Below are positions 1-8,427 of a DNA stretch of 19,148 nt, one piece after another. Below the pieces are notes generated by a model that was not told the DNA's origin, did no database searches, and worked only from the letters and a program-made list of their open reading frames with translations. The translations under genes and the position numbers were made by a program. This DNA is from Prevotellaceae bacterium UBA2718. Its GTDB lineage: Bacteria > Bacteroidota > Bacteroidia > Bacteroidales > Bacteroidaceae. The stretch covers positions 1 to 19,148 of the forward strand of contig DEKQ01000084.1 in assembly GCA_002353975.1 (NCBI GenBank), in the 5' to 3' direction. Position 1 is the stretch's first letter. The number at the start of each line of letters is the position of its first letter.

Positions 1-26
1 AGACACGTCGCCTCCTATTGCAAAGC
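1..26. repeat. Partial copy of dispersed hairpin repeat
   Basis: GACACGTCGCCTCCT at 2-16 matches the right arm of the hairpin at 9174-9234 with one difference, and is the exact reverse complement of that hairpin's left arm. The match continues less perfectly into GCAAA at about 20-24. The left arm of this copy would lie outside the window, so it is probably a truncated view of a whole hairpin. I see no promoter matching TAnnTTTG between here and the first gene at 121. Confidence 0.6.
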
Positions 27-120
27 GCTGAAATAGCCGTTAGTCATGTAGAAGCGCGAGAGTCATAGAGGCAGGCGGTCTTCCTTAAATCTTACAATTC
101 AAACTAAGAGAAACCATACA

Positions 121-831
121 ATGAAAAAAACTATCCTTATTGCACTATTCTCCGTGTTGTGCTCCGGACTTTCCGTTGCCGTTGCCGACTCAGTGACCCT
201 ACGTATCAAAGCCATGCGCTGTGAGGACTGCGCCCACAAGGTGAACAAGGCCCTGCGCACGAATGATGCGGTAGAGAATGTAGTATTCAACCTTGAGCGC
301 CGCACGGTCACCATTGACTATGACGGGCAAAGACTCACCCAGGACTCTATTAAGGCTATCCTCAACGCCACAGGGCGCTACAAGCCATCTCCCTACGACC
401 CGAAGGAGAAGATACGCCGCGCCATAGGCCTGAAGACCGAGGAGCTGCAGACGGCAGAGGACTCGGCACGCGTGATGAAGGAGCTGTGGTCAATAGAAGG
501 AATGGACAGCGTTGCGCCACGATTGGACAAGCGCTACGTCTTCGTAAGATATAATGCCAACAAGACAGACAAGGCCACGATAGTGGAAAAGCTGACGGAG
601 GCGGGCTTCACACCGGTGAGCTACTATACGAGCAAGGTCATAAGCCACGCCTATATCAAGATACCCGCAGAGGCTGCCACCAAGGACCTGGTGGAGGAAG
701 TGCTGGCAATGGACGGCGTTGACGATGCCAACGTGAACAAGAAGCTGGGCACACTCGCCATAACATACGTAAACGACCAGACAACGGCAGAGAAACTGGA
801 GCAGCAGGTGATGGCTATCCTGCCAAAATGA
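121..831 (+). CDS. Exported heavy-metal-associated (HMA) domain protein, three HMA-like repeats
   Basis: This 236-residue protein has a clear Sec signal peptide (residues 1-22, ending AVA before D23), so it acts in the periplasm or at the envelope. Residues 24-90 form an HMA fold with the metal-binding loop M32-R-C34-E-D-C37, which in this family binds soft metals such as Cu(I) or Zn. Two more stretches of similar beta-alpha-beta-beta-alpha layout follow at about 108-172 and 174-236. Neither has a CxxC, so only the first is likely to bind metal in the usual way. It lies 88 bases upstream of a TonB receptor gene with no terminator between, so it is probably the first gene of that operon. A periplasmic metallochaperone or metal sensor is an inference. 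The HMA assignment is secure for domain 1 and weaker for domains 2 and 3. No Shine-Dalgarno sequence is seen, as usual in Bacteroidetes. Confidence 0.9.
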   Translation: MKKTILIALFSVLCSGLSVAVADSVTLRIKAMRCEDCAHKVNKALRTNDAVENVVFNLERRTVTIDYDGQRLTQDSIKAILNATGRYKPSPYDPKEKIRRAIGLKTEELQTAEDSARVMKELWSIEGMDSVAPRLDKRYVFVRYNANKTDKATIVEKLTEAGFTPVSYYTSKVISHAYIKIPAEAATKDLVEEVLAMDGVDDANVNKKLGTLAITYVNDQTTAEKLEQQVMAILPK

Positions 832-895
832 ACGCCCCGGAGCGGTTGCCGCGACATAACGACAGACCGAATCGGATTGACTGCCAAGAATTATT

Positions 896-966
896 CATTA
901 CGACATCCTCCTATGCATTATGAATCATAAACCATGCATTATGCGCTATGAATCACGCACTATGAA
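896..966. repeat. AT-rich ATGCATTA/ATGAATCA short-repeat cluster at receptor start
   Basis: Words of the type ATGCATTATGAATCA, ATGCATTATG, ATGAATCA and ATGAATTA follow one another between the HMA gene and the receptor, and run over the possible start codons of the receptor (920, 941 and 962). The cluster resembles the repeats at 4988 and 6648 in word content, though it is not an exact copy. The in-frame ATGs it supplies make the true start of the receptor ambiguous. Confidence 0.6.
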
Positions 967-3694
967 TTACAGAACCTGCATCTTGACGATAATGTTGCTG
1001 CTGCTCGGCGTTCCCCTGTCAGCGCAAAAGGGTTCTGCGGGCTGTGACATCAGCCTCACCGTGACCGACGCCCGGACCAAGGAGCCGGTGATTATGTGTA
1101 GCGTAGTGCTCAATCCCCTCGGGCAGTATGCCGTGACAGACGCTGAAGGACGCGCCAACATCAGGAACATTCCAGCCGGAACATATACGCTGACGGCTAC
1201 CTACATAGGCTACGAGACATTTACCACAAGCGTCAAGGTGGGCGACAAGCCACTCAATATGAAGGTGGAGATGAAGGAGACATCGCTGATGCTCAACGAG
1301 GTGAGCGTCACCGCCAAGCAGAATGCCGCCGGCACATCAACGGCAAGCATCATCGGACGCCAGGCCATAGACCACCTGCAGGCCTCGTCGCTGGCCGACG
1401 TGATGCAGCTCGTGCCGGGACAGCTGATGACCAACAGCGACCTGACGCAGCAGAAGAACCTGCAGCTGCGCGAGATTTCGCCCAACAACGTCACATCGGC
1501 CTTCGGCAACTCGGTGGTGATTGACGGCGTGCCGATATCCAACAACGGCTCCGTGTCACAGGGACCGCTCACAGAGTTTACCGGCACTGACCTGCGAAAC
1601 ATCGCTGCCGACGACATCAACGAGGTGGAAGTGGTGAGAGGCATACCATCGGCAGAGTACGGAGACCTCACGAGCGGCATGGTGATAGTACACTCCAAGG
1701 CCGGTGTCACACCGTGGCAGCTGAAGGCAAAGATAAACCCCGCGCAGATGAACTACTCCGTGGGCAAGGGCGGAAGCCTTGGCAAGGGAGGCATACTGAA
1801 CGGCAGCCTGGACTATGCGCAGGCTTGGGGAGACCCGCGCATGAAGACTAACTCATACCACCGATACACGGGCTCGTTGGGATGGAGCTACGACATCAAC
1901 CGCAAGTGGAACATCAACACCAAGATACGCTTCATGCTGGCCAAGGACTGGACGGGCGATGACCCCGACGCGACCATCGAGGGCACCGACACGAAGAATA
2001 CAAACCAGAGCATCTCCATAACCCACAACGGACGCATACAGACGGAGAAGCTCCTGGCACGCACACTGACATACACCGTAGGACTGTCTTTCAACCGCGT
2101 GGATCGCCGCAAGGAGGGCTACACATCCTTCAGCGGCAACCTCAACCCCATTCTCACGGCAATGGAGACGGGCTACGTGGAGGTGCCATACGAGAGCCGT
2201 AACTACCGCGCCATCAGCTATACGGAGAGCCGACCCGGTAACATCTACGCCAAAATCAGCGACCGCTTCTACGTGAAGGCAGGTAAGACACGCCAGACAT
2301 TCAAGGTGGGAGCGGAGTATCACTACGACTGGAACAACGGACGAGGCTACTATAACGAGGATGACCGCTATCCGTTAGAGCCCAACAGCAACGGCAGACC
2401 GCGAGCATACAGCGACATTCCGGGCCTGCACCAGGTAGCGGCATACGCCGAGGACCAGCTGCTGTGGACCATAAACAAGGTGAACCGCCTGCGTGCCACG
2501 CTGGGATTGCGCTTCACTGCCATGCAGCCGTTCGCCGATGTTGCAACGACATCGCTGTCACCCAGACTGAACCTCTCATTCTCGCTGACGCGATGGATGG
2601 ACCTGAGGGCAGGCATAGGACTCAATTCCAAGACCCCGGGACTGAACTATCTCTACCCCGACAAGAAATATACAGACCGTCAGGCAGCGCCTAATTCCGA
2701 TAACAATACGGTGCTATACCACACGCACGTGTATGACGTGAAGTATTCAAAGGACATGACCAACGCCACTACGACAAAGGTCGAGGCAGGTATTGACATC
2801 AGACTGCCGAAGGGCAACAAGCTCAGCATACTCGGATACATCGACAATACGCCTGACGGATTCGGCAACAGCACTGAGTACGTGACCTATACGGCCAACT
2901 ATTACCCCAAGGCGTACTATGCCGACAAGAGCGTAAGTCCTGAGCGCTCGGACATAATCTTCATCACAACGGGCGCAATAGGCAATACAAGCCACAGCCT
3001 GAACCGAGGAGTGGAGATAGACATGGACTTCGGCACGTGGAAACTGCTGCGCACCTCGTTCTATCTCAGCGGCGCATGGCAGGAGAGCAAGACGTGGTCA
3101 ACCAACATGAACAGCGAGTCGCTGAACAGCAAATACATGCCGCAGTCTTACGTCAATGCGCGTACCACGCCGTTCAAGGTGGTATATCCCAACGGCCTCA
3201 ACGACAGTTACTCCAAGTATCGCAGGCTCGTCACCACGCTCCGCACCGTCACCCACATACCTGAGCTGCGCATGGTGGCATCGCTTACAGCGCAGGTGAT
3301 ATGGCACAACTGGAACAACACCTACAACATGGACAAGGATCCGATAGGCTGGATAGACACCAACTGCAAGTATCACGACATCAGCGCCGACATGCTGGCA
3401 GGCTATTTAGGCATGGACGGCAACTATTACGCCACGGCTCCGACGGGCATAGAGAACGTGGGCATATACAATCTGATGAACAGATACATTAACATTGAGA
3501 ACGAATCGTCGCCCATAACGTGGAACATCCAGGCCCGCCTGACCAAGGAACTGGGCAGGATTGGCGGCCTTTCCTTCTACGTGAACAACGCTCTCTACTA
3601 TGAACCCTTCCTGCAGGGCAACAGCGCCAGCAAGACACGCACCCAGTATAACACCGGACTGAGCTTCGGCGCAGAGCTCTATTTCAACCTCTGA
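962..3694 (+). CDS. TonB-dependent outer membrane receptor with carboxypeptidase-regulatory-like N-domain
   Basis: This outer membrane receptor would import a ligand using TonB energy. I chose the ATG at 962 because it gives a compact signal peptide (MNYRTCILTIMLLLLGVPLSA, cleaved near residue 21). The in-frame ATGs at 920 and 941 add a polar extension derived from a repeat cluster. From 962 the protein is 910 residues. Residues 29-106 are a CarboxypepD_reg-like beta domain (VTDAEGRANIRNIPAGTY), and 122-247 are the plug, with VVIDGVPI and the conserved plug end DINEVEVVRGIPSAEYGDLTSG. The rest is a 22-strand-type barrel rich in aromatic girdle residues, ending in the strand GAELYFNL. No SusD gene follows. 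Instead a DUF4876-like lipoprotein and a DUF6850-like barrel do, which points away from glycan uptake. The HMA protein upstream and the flavin protein downstream suggest a metal or metal-complex ligand, which is an inference. Substrate unknown. Confidence 0.93.
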   Translation: MNYRTCILTIMLLLLGVPLSAQKGSAGCDISLTVTDARTKEPVIMCSVVLNPLGQYAVTDAEGRANIRNIPAGTYTLTATYIGYETFTTSVKVGDKPLNMKVEMKETSLMLNEVSVTAKQNAAGTSTASIIGRQAIDHLQASSLADVMQLVPGQLMTNSDLTQQKNLQLREISPNNVTSAFGNSVVIDGVPISNNGSVSQGPLTEFTGTDLRNIAADDINEVEVVRGIPSAEYGDLTSGMVIVHSKAGVTPWQLKAKINPAQMNYSVGKGGSLGKGGILNGSLDYAQAWGDPRMKTNSYHRYTGSLGWSYDINRKWNINTKIRFMLAKDWTGDDPDATIEGTDTKNTNQSISITHNGRIQTEKLLARTLTYTVGLSFNRVDRRKEGYTSFSGNLNPILTAMETGYVEVPYESRNYRAISYTESRPGNIYAKISDRFYVKAGKTRQTFKVGAEYHYDWNNGRGYYNEDDRYPLEPNSNGRPRAYSDIPGLHQVAAYAEDQLLWTINKVNRLRATLGLRFTAMQPFADVATTSLSPRLNLSFSLTRWMDLRAGIGLNSKTPGLNYLYPDKKYTDRQAAPNSDNNTVLYHTHVYDVKYSKDMTNATTTKVEAGIDIRLPKGNKLSILGYIDNTPDGFGNSTEYVTYTANYYPKAYYADKSVSPERSDIIFITTGAIGNTSHSLNRGVEIDMDFGTWKLLRTSFYLSGAWQESKTWSTNMNSESLNSKYMPQSYVNARTTPFKVVYPNGLNDSYSKYRRLVTTLRTVTHIPELRMVASLTAQVIWHNWNNTYNMDKDPIGWIDTNCKYHDISADMLAGYLGMDGNYYATAPTGIENVGIYNLMNRYINIENESSPITWNIQARLTKELGRIGGLSFYVNNALYYEPFLQGNSASKTRTQYNTGLSFGAELYFNL

Positions 3695-3750
3695 GCCACA
3701 GGAAAGCAACGCCGAACACCATCCAAACAACCAAAACAACGAAACGAAAG

Positions 3751-4992
3751 GTGAAGAAAACAGACATTATACTATCACTGATACTGCTTGCAGGACTGCT
3801 GACATCGTGCATAGACTACGACGATGCCAGCCGCCTTGTGAACGTAAAGGTGCAGCTCAGCGCCCCCTCGGAGTACCTGCCAGGGGCTGAGGTGGGCGAG
3901 CACGAGGTGACAATCAAGAGCATGAGCATGGAGCGCACGGCACGGACGGACGCCAACGGGCTCGCGACATTTGAGGGATGTATGCCGGATTTATATGACA
4001 TCTCAGCCTCATGGGAGCTCTCGGGCACGGAGTATGAACTCCTGACCGGCAAGACAGGCTCGGCAAACGGATACGTTGTCACTGCCAACATCAACGAGCA
4101 GCCCCTCACCGAGGAGCAGGAGCAGGCCCCCGTGGTGCTGCAGGCAGCCATAGCCGACAAGCCCGCACTCATCATAAGCAAGATATACAGCTCCGGTTCC
4201 AGGGACGCGAACAATAAGACCTACATCCCTGGCAAGTATATTGAGCTGTATAACCAGTCCGACGAGGCAATGGACATCTCGGGGTTATATATCGGTCTGC
4301 TTGAGAGCTCAAGCCCGCAGGTCTTCTCACTGTCGCAGCTGGACGAGGTATATGGCGGCGACAGGGTTGTCGTCAAGCAGGTATTCCAGATTCCCGAGGA
4401 CGAGAGTTTCATGCTTGCGGCACGCAGTTCAGTGCTGATAGTCAACAGCGCCACGGACCACAGCGACGTGAGCCAGTATGAATATGACCTCCGTCAGGCT
4501 GACTTTGAGGCCAAGAGCACGGACAGCCGCCACGAGAACAACGATGCGGTGAAGGCTCTGCCGCTGGTATTCTCAACCTTCGCAGCGCCGCTGACATACA
4601 TGAACCTCATGCAGGGCGGGCCGTGCGGCATCATAGTGTTTGACACCGATGAGGACATCACGACATGGGAGAAGACCTACGGCTACGGCAAGACAACGGG
4701 TTCGCTGGCCTATCTGCTGGTGCCTAAGAGCGTGATACGTGACGGTGTGGACTTCCTGAAGAAGAACAATACAAGCGGCGGAGCAGACGTAAGCACCAAG
4801 CGTCTCTTTGCCGACATCGACGCAGGCTACGTGAATATCAGCGCCACAAACGGATATACAGGCGAGGTGGTATATCGCAAGACCGTGGGAATCACCGCCG
4901 ATGGCGGCAAGATACTCATGGATACCAACAACAGCAGCAACGACTTCAAGGTCTCCACCACCATCGCGCCGAGAGAGTATGACGCTTATTAA
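3751..4992 (+). CDS. DUF4876-like lipoprotein partner of the TonB receptor
   Basis: The start is GTG at 3751, which gives a normal lipoprotein signal peptide: MKK, a hydrophobic core and the lipobox LTSC, with C20 as lipid-bearing cysteine. Acidic residues soon after the Cys (IDYDD) are compatible with export to the cell surface. Residues about 27-120 look like a carboxypeptidase-regulatory-type beta domain. Residues about 140-400 contain ALIISKIYSSGS and KYIELYNQSDEAMDISGLYIG, a lamin-tail-like pattern that I associate with the DUF4876 family. Such lipoproteins sit beside TonB receptors in Bacteroidales and have no proven biochemical role that I know of. By analogy with other receptor-lipoprotein pairs it may be a surface ligand-binding lid, which is an inference. 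The gene lies 56 bases after the receptor. Its TAA stop lies inside a repeat that also starts the next gene. Confidence 0.82.
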   Translation: MKKTDIILSLILLAGLLTSCIDYDDASRLVNVKVQLSAPSEYLPGAEVGEHEVTIKSMSMERTARTDANGLATFEGCMPDLYDISASWELSGTEYELLTGKTGSANGYVVTANINEQPLTEEQEQAPVVLQAAIADKPALIISKIYSSGSRDANNKTYIPGKYIELYNQSDEAMDISGLYIGLLESSSPQVFSLSQLDEVYGGDRVVVKQVFQIPEDESFMLAARSSVLIVNSATDHSDVSQYEYDLRQADFEAKSTDSRHENNDAVKALPLVFSTFAAPLTYMNLMQGGPCGIIVFDTDEDITTWEKTYGYGKTTGSLAYLLVPKSVIRDGVDFLKKNNTSGGADVSTKRLFADIDAGYVNISATNGYTGEVVYRKTVGITADGGKILMDTNNSSNDFKVSTTIAPREYDAY

Positions 4993-5021
4993 TGAAGAAT
5001 TAAGAATGCAAAATGCAGAAT
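4988..5021. repeat. 34-base AT-rich repeat, copy A, spanning a stop/start junction
   Basis: The element begins ATTAATGAAGAATTAA and ends AATGCAAAATGCAGAAT. It is identical to the copy at 6648-6681 except at base 17 (G here, T there). Bases 3-5 of the element are the TAA stop of the DUF4876-like gene. The following bases supply candidate start codons and a run of NEELRMQNAELR-type residues for the next gene. AT-rich sequence of similar character continues to about 5045. Confidence 0.85.
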
Positions 5022-6652
5022 TAAGAATTTATAATTTACATTTTTACGATTTGTATAACTCGCTAATCATACTACTGCTCTTGTGCAGCACGGCCATATA
5101 TGCACAGAGCGAATACCGCTATCAGGATGCCACGCAGCTGTGGCGTCTCACCGACAATGCAGCGGGACTGGCCATAGACAGCTCGCAGAACAGAGGCTAC
5201 GCACAGCTTGGCGTGGAGCACTGGGACGGCGACTACACCCGTGTGCAGGAAGGCAAGCAGACGAACCGCCTGCTGTTTGAGACCGAGAGATACCAGAAAG
5301 TAGGCAAATACCTCTACGGCTACGGTCGCTTTGACTTTGACTATGGCCGCACGAAGGGCCGCGCGTGGTGTGATGTCAGCAGGCCCTACAACGCCGCGCC
5401 CTACTTCCCGGGCAGCGCCATAGAGGGTAAGTACGACTTCATGGACTTCAATTTCACCGCAGCACTGGGTTCCACGAAGGTAGGCAACTGGAATTTCGGC
5501 ATGCGCCTGGACTATAAAGTGAATGACCTGAGCCGTCTGCGTGACCCGCGCTCACGGTCTTTGCTGCTGGAATACAAGCTCACGCCGGGCGTGGCATACA
5601 GCATAGGCAGCCGCCACACCATAGGCCTCTCAGGCAACTATCACCGCCGCAAGGAGAAGATAGACGGCGTGAAGACCGTGCAGACCGATGCCACCATACC
5701 CTACTACACCATGTCGGGCATGGAGCATGCCAATGCCACCGTGGGCGGATACAGCTCCTACAAGCGTGAGTGGGTGAATCATCGCTTCGGCGGTGAACTG
5801 ACCTACGCCTACAAGGCAGGCGGGTATTACCTGCTCGCGGCAGCTTCCATAGACCGCGGCTCAGAGAATATCTACGGCCAATATATGTATGAGGAGGGTA
5901 AGTACGTGGACTGTAACTACGGCCTCAGGCTGCATAACCGCATAGAGGGGGACGGCGTACTGCACGAGGTGGACGTGAAGTTTGCGTGGAACAGAGGCTA
6001 TGCCGACGAGTACCGGCAGAAGTATGAGTATGAGAGCGCAGACGACAAGCAGACCAAAGAGTACTACTATCCCGTGCGCCAGCCCGACGGTACGGTCATC
6101 TATGAGAGGAAAGAGGTGACTGCCACATCGCAGCACTCGTCGCAATACTACACCACGCAGCTCATTCTCCGCAAGCGATACCAGGTGAGACTCTTCAACA
6201 CCGATGTGCACTACCGCCTGAACTTCACCGATGCAGGCAGCGTCAAGGCCTACGTAGGCGGACGTTTCTTCACCGGCGACGCGAAGAACCGCTACATCCT
6301 GCCCACCTCGGACCTGCACTATGGCAGCTGCAACATAGACGTGGAGGGCGGCCTGCGCACACTGAGGCAGCGGCTGTGGATAGATGCCGGAGTGACGGTA
6401 CACCTGAAAAACGCGGCTGACTTAGCCCTTGCGGACTATACCACGCCATACGCACAGGGCGTGCTGCTGCCCGACATGGCCTACTACAACGCTAACTACT
6501 GGCAGGGACGGCTGGCACTGACATACCACTTCCCGCTCAAGATAAAAGGCAAGAGGACAAGCTGGTACGTGAGGGCGCACGGCAAATACCTGCACACGAA
6601 CAATTCCCTCAGCTCGCGCGAGGCCGGACTGACCGTAGGACTGTTTAATTAA
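5006..6652 (+). CDS. DUF6850-like outer membrane beta-barrel protein
   Basis: The predicted outer membrane barrel is built of many alternating aromatic/polar strands (YGYGRFDFDYGR, WNFGMRLDYKV, WYVRAHGKYLHT). The C-terminal strand is GLTVGLFN. The start is uncertain: ATG 4979 overlaps the preceding gene by 14 bases, ATG 5006 lies inside repeat copy A (548 residues), and TTG 5051 would give the cleanest signal peptide (YNSLIILLLLCSTAIYAQ). All keep the hydrophobic core and the cleavage site after YAQ. Length, position after a TonB receptor and DUF4876-like lipoprotein, and the opening pattern (YRYQDATQLWRLTDNAAGLAID) fit the DUF6850 family as I remember it. Function is unknown; it may form a channel or scaffold with the receptor. 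Its TAA stop lies in repeat copy B, in the same phase as copy A supplies the preceding stop. Confidence 0.85.
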   Translation: MQNAELRIYNLHFYDLYNSLIILLLLCSTAIYAQSEYRYQDATQLWRLTDNAAGLAIDSSQNRGYAQLGVEHWDGDYTRVQEGKQTNRLLFETERYQKVGKYLYGYGRFDFDYGRTKGRAWCDVSRPYNAAPYFPGSAIEGKYDFMDFNFTAALGSTKVGNWNFGMRLDYKVNDLSRLRDPRSRSLLLEYKLTPGVAYSIGSRHTIGLSGNYHRRKEKIDGVKTVQTDATIPYYTMSGMEHANATVGGYSSYKREWVNHRFGGELTYAYKAGGYYLLAAASIDRGSENIYGQYMYEEGKYVDCNYGLRLHNRIEGDGVLHEVDVKFAWNRGYADEYRQKYEYESADDKQTKEYYYPVRQPDGTVIYERKEVTATSQHSSQYYTTQLILRKRYQVRLFNTDVHYRLNFTDAGSVKAYVGGRFFTGDAKNRYILPTSDLHYGSCNIDVEGGLRTLRQRLWIDAGVTVHLKNAADLALADYTTPYAQGVLLPDMAYYNANYWQGRLALTYHFPLKIKGKRTSWYVRAHGKYLHTNNSLSSREAGLTVGLFN

Positions 6653-6681
6653 TGAAGAATTAATAATGCAAAATGCAGAAT
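6648..6681. repeat. 34-base AT-rich repeat, copy B, supplying a stop codon
   Basis: This copy matches 33 of 34 bases of the repeat at 4988-5021. Bases 3-5 again form the TAA stop of the upstream gene, here the DUF6850-like gene. Related words (TGCATAATCCATAGTCCAT) continue to about 6706. Confidence 0.85.
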
Positions 6682-6761
6682 GCTTGGTGCATAATCCATA
6701 GTCCATCGCCCTGCCCCTTCAGGTCGCTCACACAGCCGAAGCCCTTCTCCGGTGTCCTGTT

Positions 6762-6782
6762 GTCTGTCACTGTGTGACAGAC
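6762..6782 (+). other. Perfect 9-bp hairpin in intergenic RNA
   Basis: GTCTGTCAC at 6762-6770, loop TGT, then GTGACAGAC at 6774-6782 form a perfect stem. No T-run follows, so it is not a standard terminator. Within the presumed operon it could be a processing or mRNA-stability element between the DUF6850-like gene and the next gene, or a dyad binding site. I see no promoter motif in the 180-base gap. Confidence 0.5.
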
Positions 6783-6832
6783 TTCAACCCCCAACGCCCA
6801 ACAATCAAATAACAATCAAATAAAAACTAATT

Positions 6833-8392
6833 ATGCAAAAAACATCTACTCTTTTAAGAACACTGTTACTCACTTTTGCTCTCTCGCTTGCCTCCACCGC
6901 AGTCATGGCGGGTGACGGCACTCAGGGCTCGCCCTACACCGTGGCCGAGCTGAACGCGCAGAGGGATGCCCTGGTCGCATCAGGCGATGCCGTATGGGTG
7001 AAGGCCGACCTCAAAGGCCTCGGCACCGACGGCACATCTGCCAGCAATGCCGACACCAAAGATGCCGAAGGCAAGACGGTATACAACATGGCGGGACTCT
7101 TCGGCGATGCCAACGGAGACACCTTCGTGGCATACAGCTGGCAGATACTGGGCCAGATAGACATGAGTGACCTGACCAACACCAAGGACCTGCTCATAAA
7201 GCTCACCTACCAGAAGGGCTCTCACAGATATGGCAACACTGCCAATCCTCAATATGCCACAGGCTATGAGCCAGAGGAAGAGCTGCATTTCTCACTTGCA
7301 GAGGTGCACGGGGCACTGTCACTGAACATCACAAACGGCCTGCGCGGATACCACATCCCGGCATCATACGTAGTGCCAAAGAATGTCATTGCAACCAAGG
7401 TGAACGCCGGATACAGCGCCAGCAAGGGTGCATACGTCACCTACACCAATTTCCCCGGAGCAGTGCAGGACTACGTGACACCTAAGAACGCTGCCCTCGT
7501 GCTCATGGCCAGAGGCGACGTGAAGTATGACTTCGTGCTCTCTGCCGGCCTCTACGAGCAAACCATGTCAAACGGCAACGCCCTTAATTCAGGAAAGCAA
7601 GCCGGACTCAACGTGGGAACCATGAAGAACCGCTACTGTTACCGCTTCATCTCTGATGCCGACGCCGCCAAGACAGGCTTCAAGCGCACCAGCACAGAGA
7701 ACTGTACCGTAACCCTCGACAGCAAAGACGAGGTATATCTGCTCGTCAGCTCACAGGAGACTAACTTCTATGGCAAATATGCCTTTGAGACCGAGGCCAA
7801 GGACTGGATAACATGGAACGGCGGACAGTACACTGACTATTGCGACGTCTTTGACTTCCAGAACAACAACATCGGTCACGCCATAGGTCAGGGCACCTCC
7901 ACCGAGGGCAACCTGGCAGGCGAGAGCATCACTAAGGGCAATGCTACATTCACCTGCACCGACGGCAAGACAGCCACACGCTTCTTCAACATACCATCAT
8001 CCAAGGGCAAACACCTGCAGGTCTTCAAGGAGGGCACATTCACCATCACTGCCGCTGAGGGTAAGGCTATCAAGGCCGTCAACATCACATTCCAGAACAG
8101 CCAGACGGGCCTCGATACCAACGCAGGCACATACGACGCAGGCCTCTGGCGCGGCAACAACAGCTCTGTGACATTCACTGCCCCAGGCTCACGCTATATC
8201 TATGCCATCGACGTGGTAACTGCCGACAAGGACGAGGACACCGACAAGACCACAGCCATAAGCAACGTGAAGAGCGCAGAGAACAAGGTCGCCGGAGCCA
8301 AGGAGGGCATCTATGACCTCACCGGACGCCGCGTAAGCACCATGCAGAAGGGCGGACTCTACATCGTCAACGGACGCAAGGTAATCTTCTAA
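6833..8392 (+). CDS. Secreted beta-rich protein with type IX-like C-terminal tail (DUF6359-like N-domain?)
   Basis: This 519-residue exported protein has a signal peptide ending AVMA (residue 26). The mature protein begins GDGTQGSPYTVAELNAQRDA and continues to DAVWVKADLKG, a pattern like the DUF6359/OB-like module of Bacteroidales surface proteins (a tentative match). Residues about 325-470 form a second beta-sandwich-like domain ending in VTFTAPGSRYIYAIDVV. The C-terminus, about residues 475-519, reads GIYDLTGRRVSTMQKGGLYI then VNGRKVIF. This is the shape of the C-terminal signal that sends proteins through the type IX secretion system or fixes them to the surface in Prevotella relatives. 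No catalytic motif is visible. It lies in the receptor operon ahead of the flavin protein, so a surface accessory such as a ligand-binding protein is plausible but unproven. Confidence 0.85.
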   Translation: MQKTSTLLRTLLLTFALSLASTAVMAGDGTQGSPYTVAELNAQRDALVASGDAVWVKADLKGLGTDGTSASNADTKDAEGKTVYNMAGLFGDANGDTFVAYSWQILGQIDMSDLTNTKDLLIKLTYQKGSHRYGNTANPQYATGYEPEEELHFSLAEVHGALSLNITNGLRGYHIPASYVVPKNVIATKVNAGYSASKGAYVTYTNFPGAVQDYVTPKNAALVLMARGDVKYDFVLSAGLYEQTMSNGNALNSGKQAGLNVGTMKNRYCYRFISDADAAKTGFKRTSTENCTVTLDSKDEVYLLVSSQETNFYGKYAFETEAKDWITWNGGQYTDYCDVFDFQNNNIGHAIGQGTSTEGNLAGESITKGNATFTCTDGKTATRFFNIPSSKGKHLQVFKEGTFTITAAEGKAIKAVNITFQNSQTGLDTNAGTYDAGLWRGNNSSVTFTAPGSRYIYAIDVVTADKDEDTDKTTAISNVKSAENKVAGAKEGIYDLTGRRVSTMQKGGLYIVNGRKVIF

Positions 8393-8427
8393 ACCGCTGA
8401 GAGCGCAAGAAAACAAACCATAAGAAT

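Noticed and set aside
920..961. Receptor start at ATG 920
   Set aside because: The extra 14 residues come from repeat sequence and place polar and charged residues ahead of an otherwise ideal signal peptide starting at 962.
1853..2323. Long minus-strand open frames opposite the TonB receptor and other genes
   Set aside because: They lie fully inside well-supported + strand genes, have no family features and follow from G+C-rich third positions.
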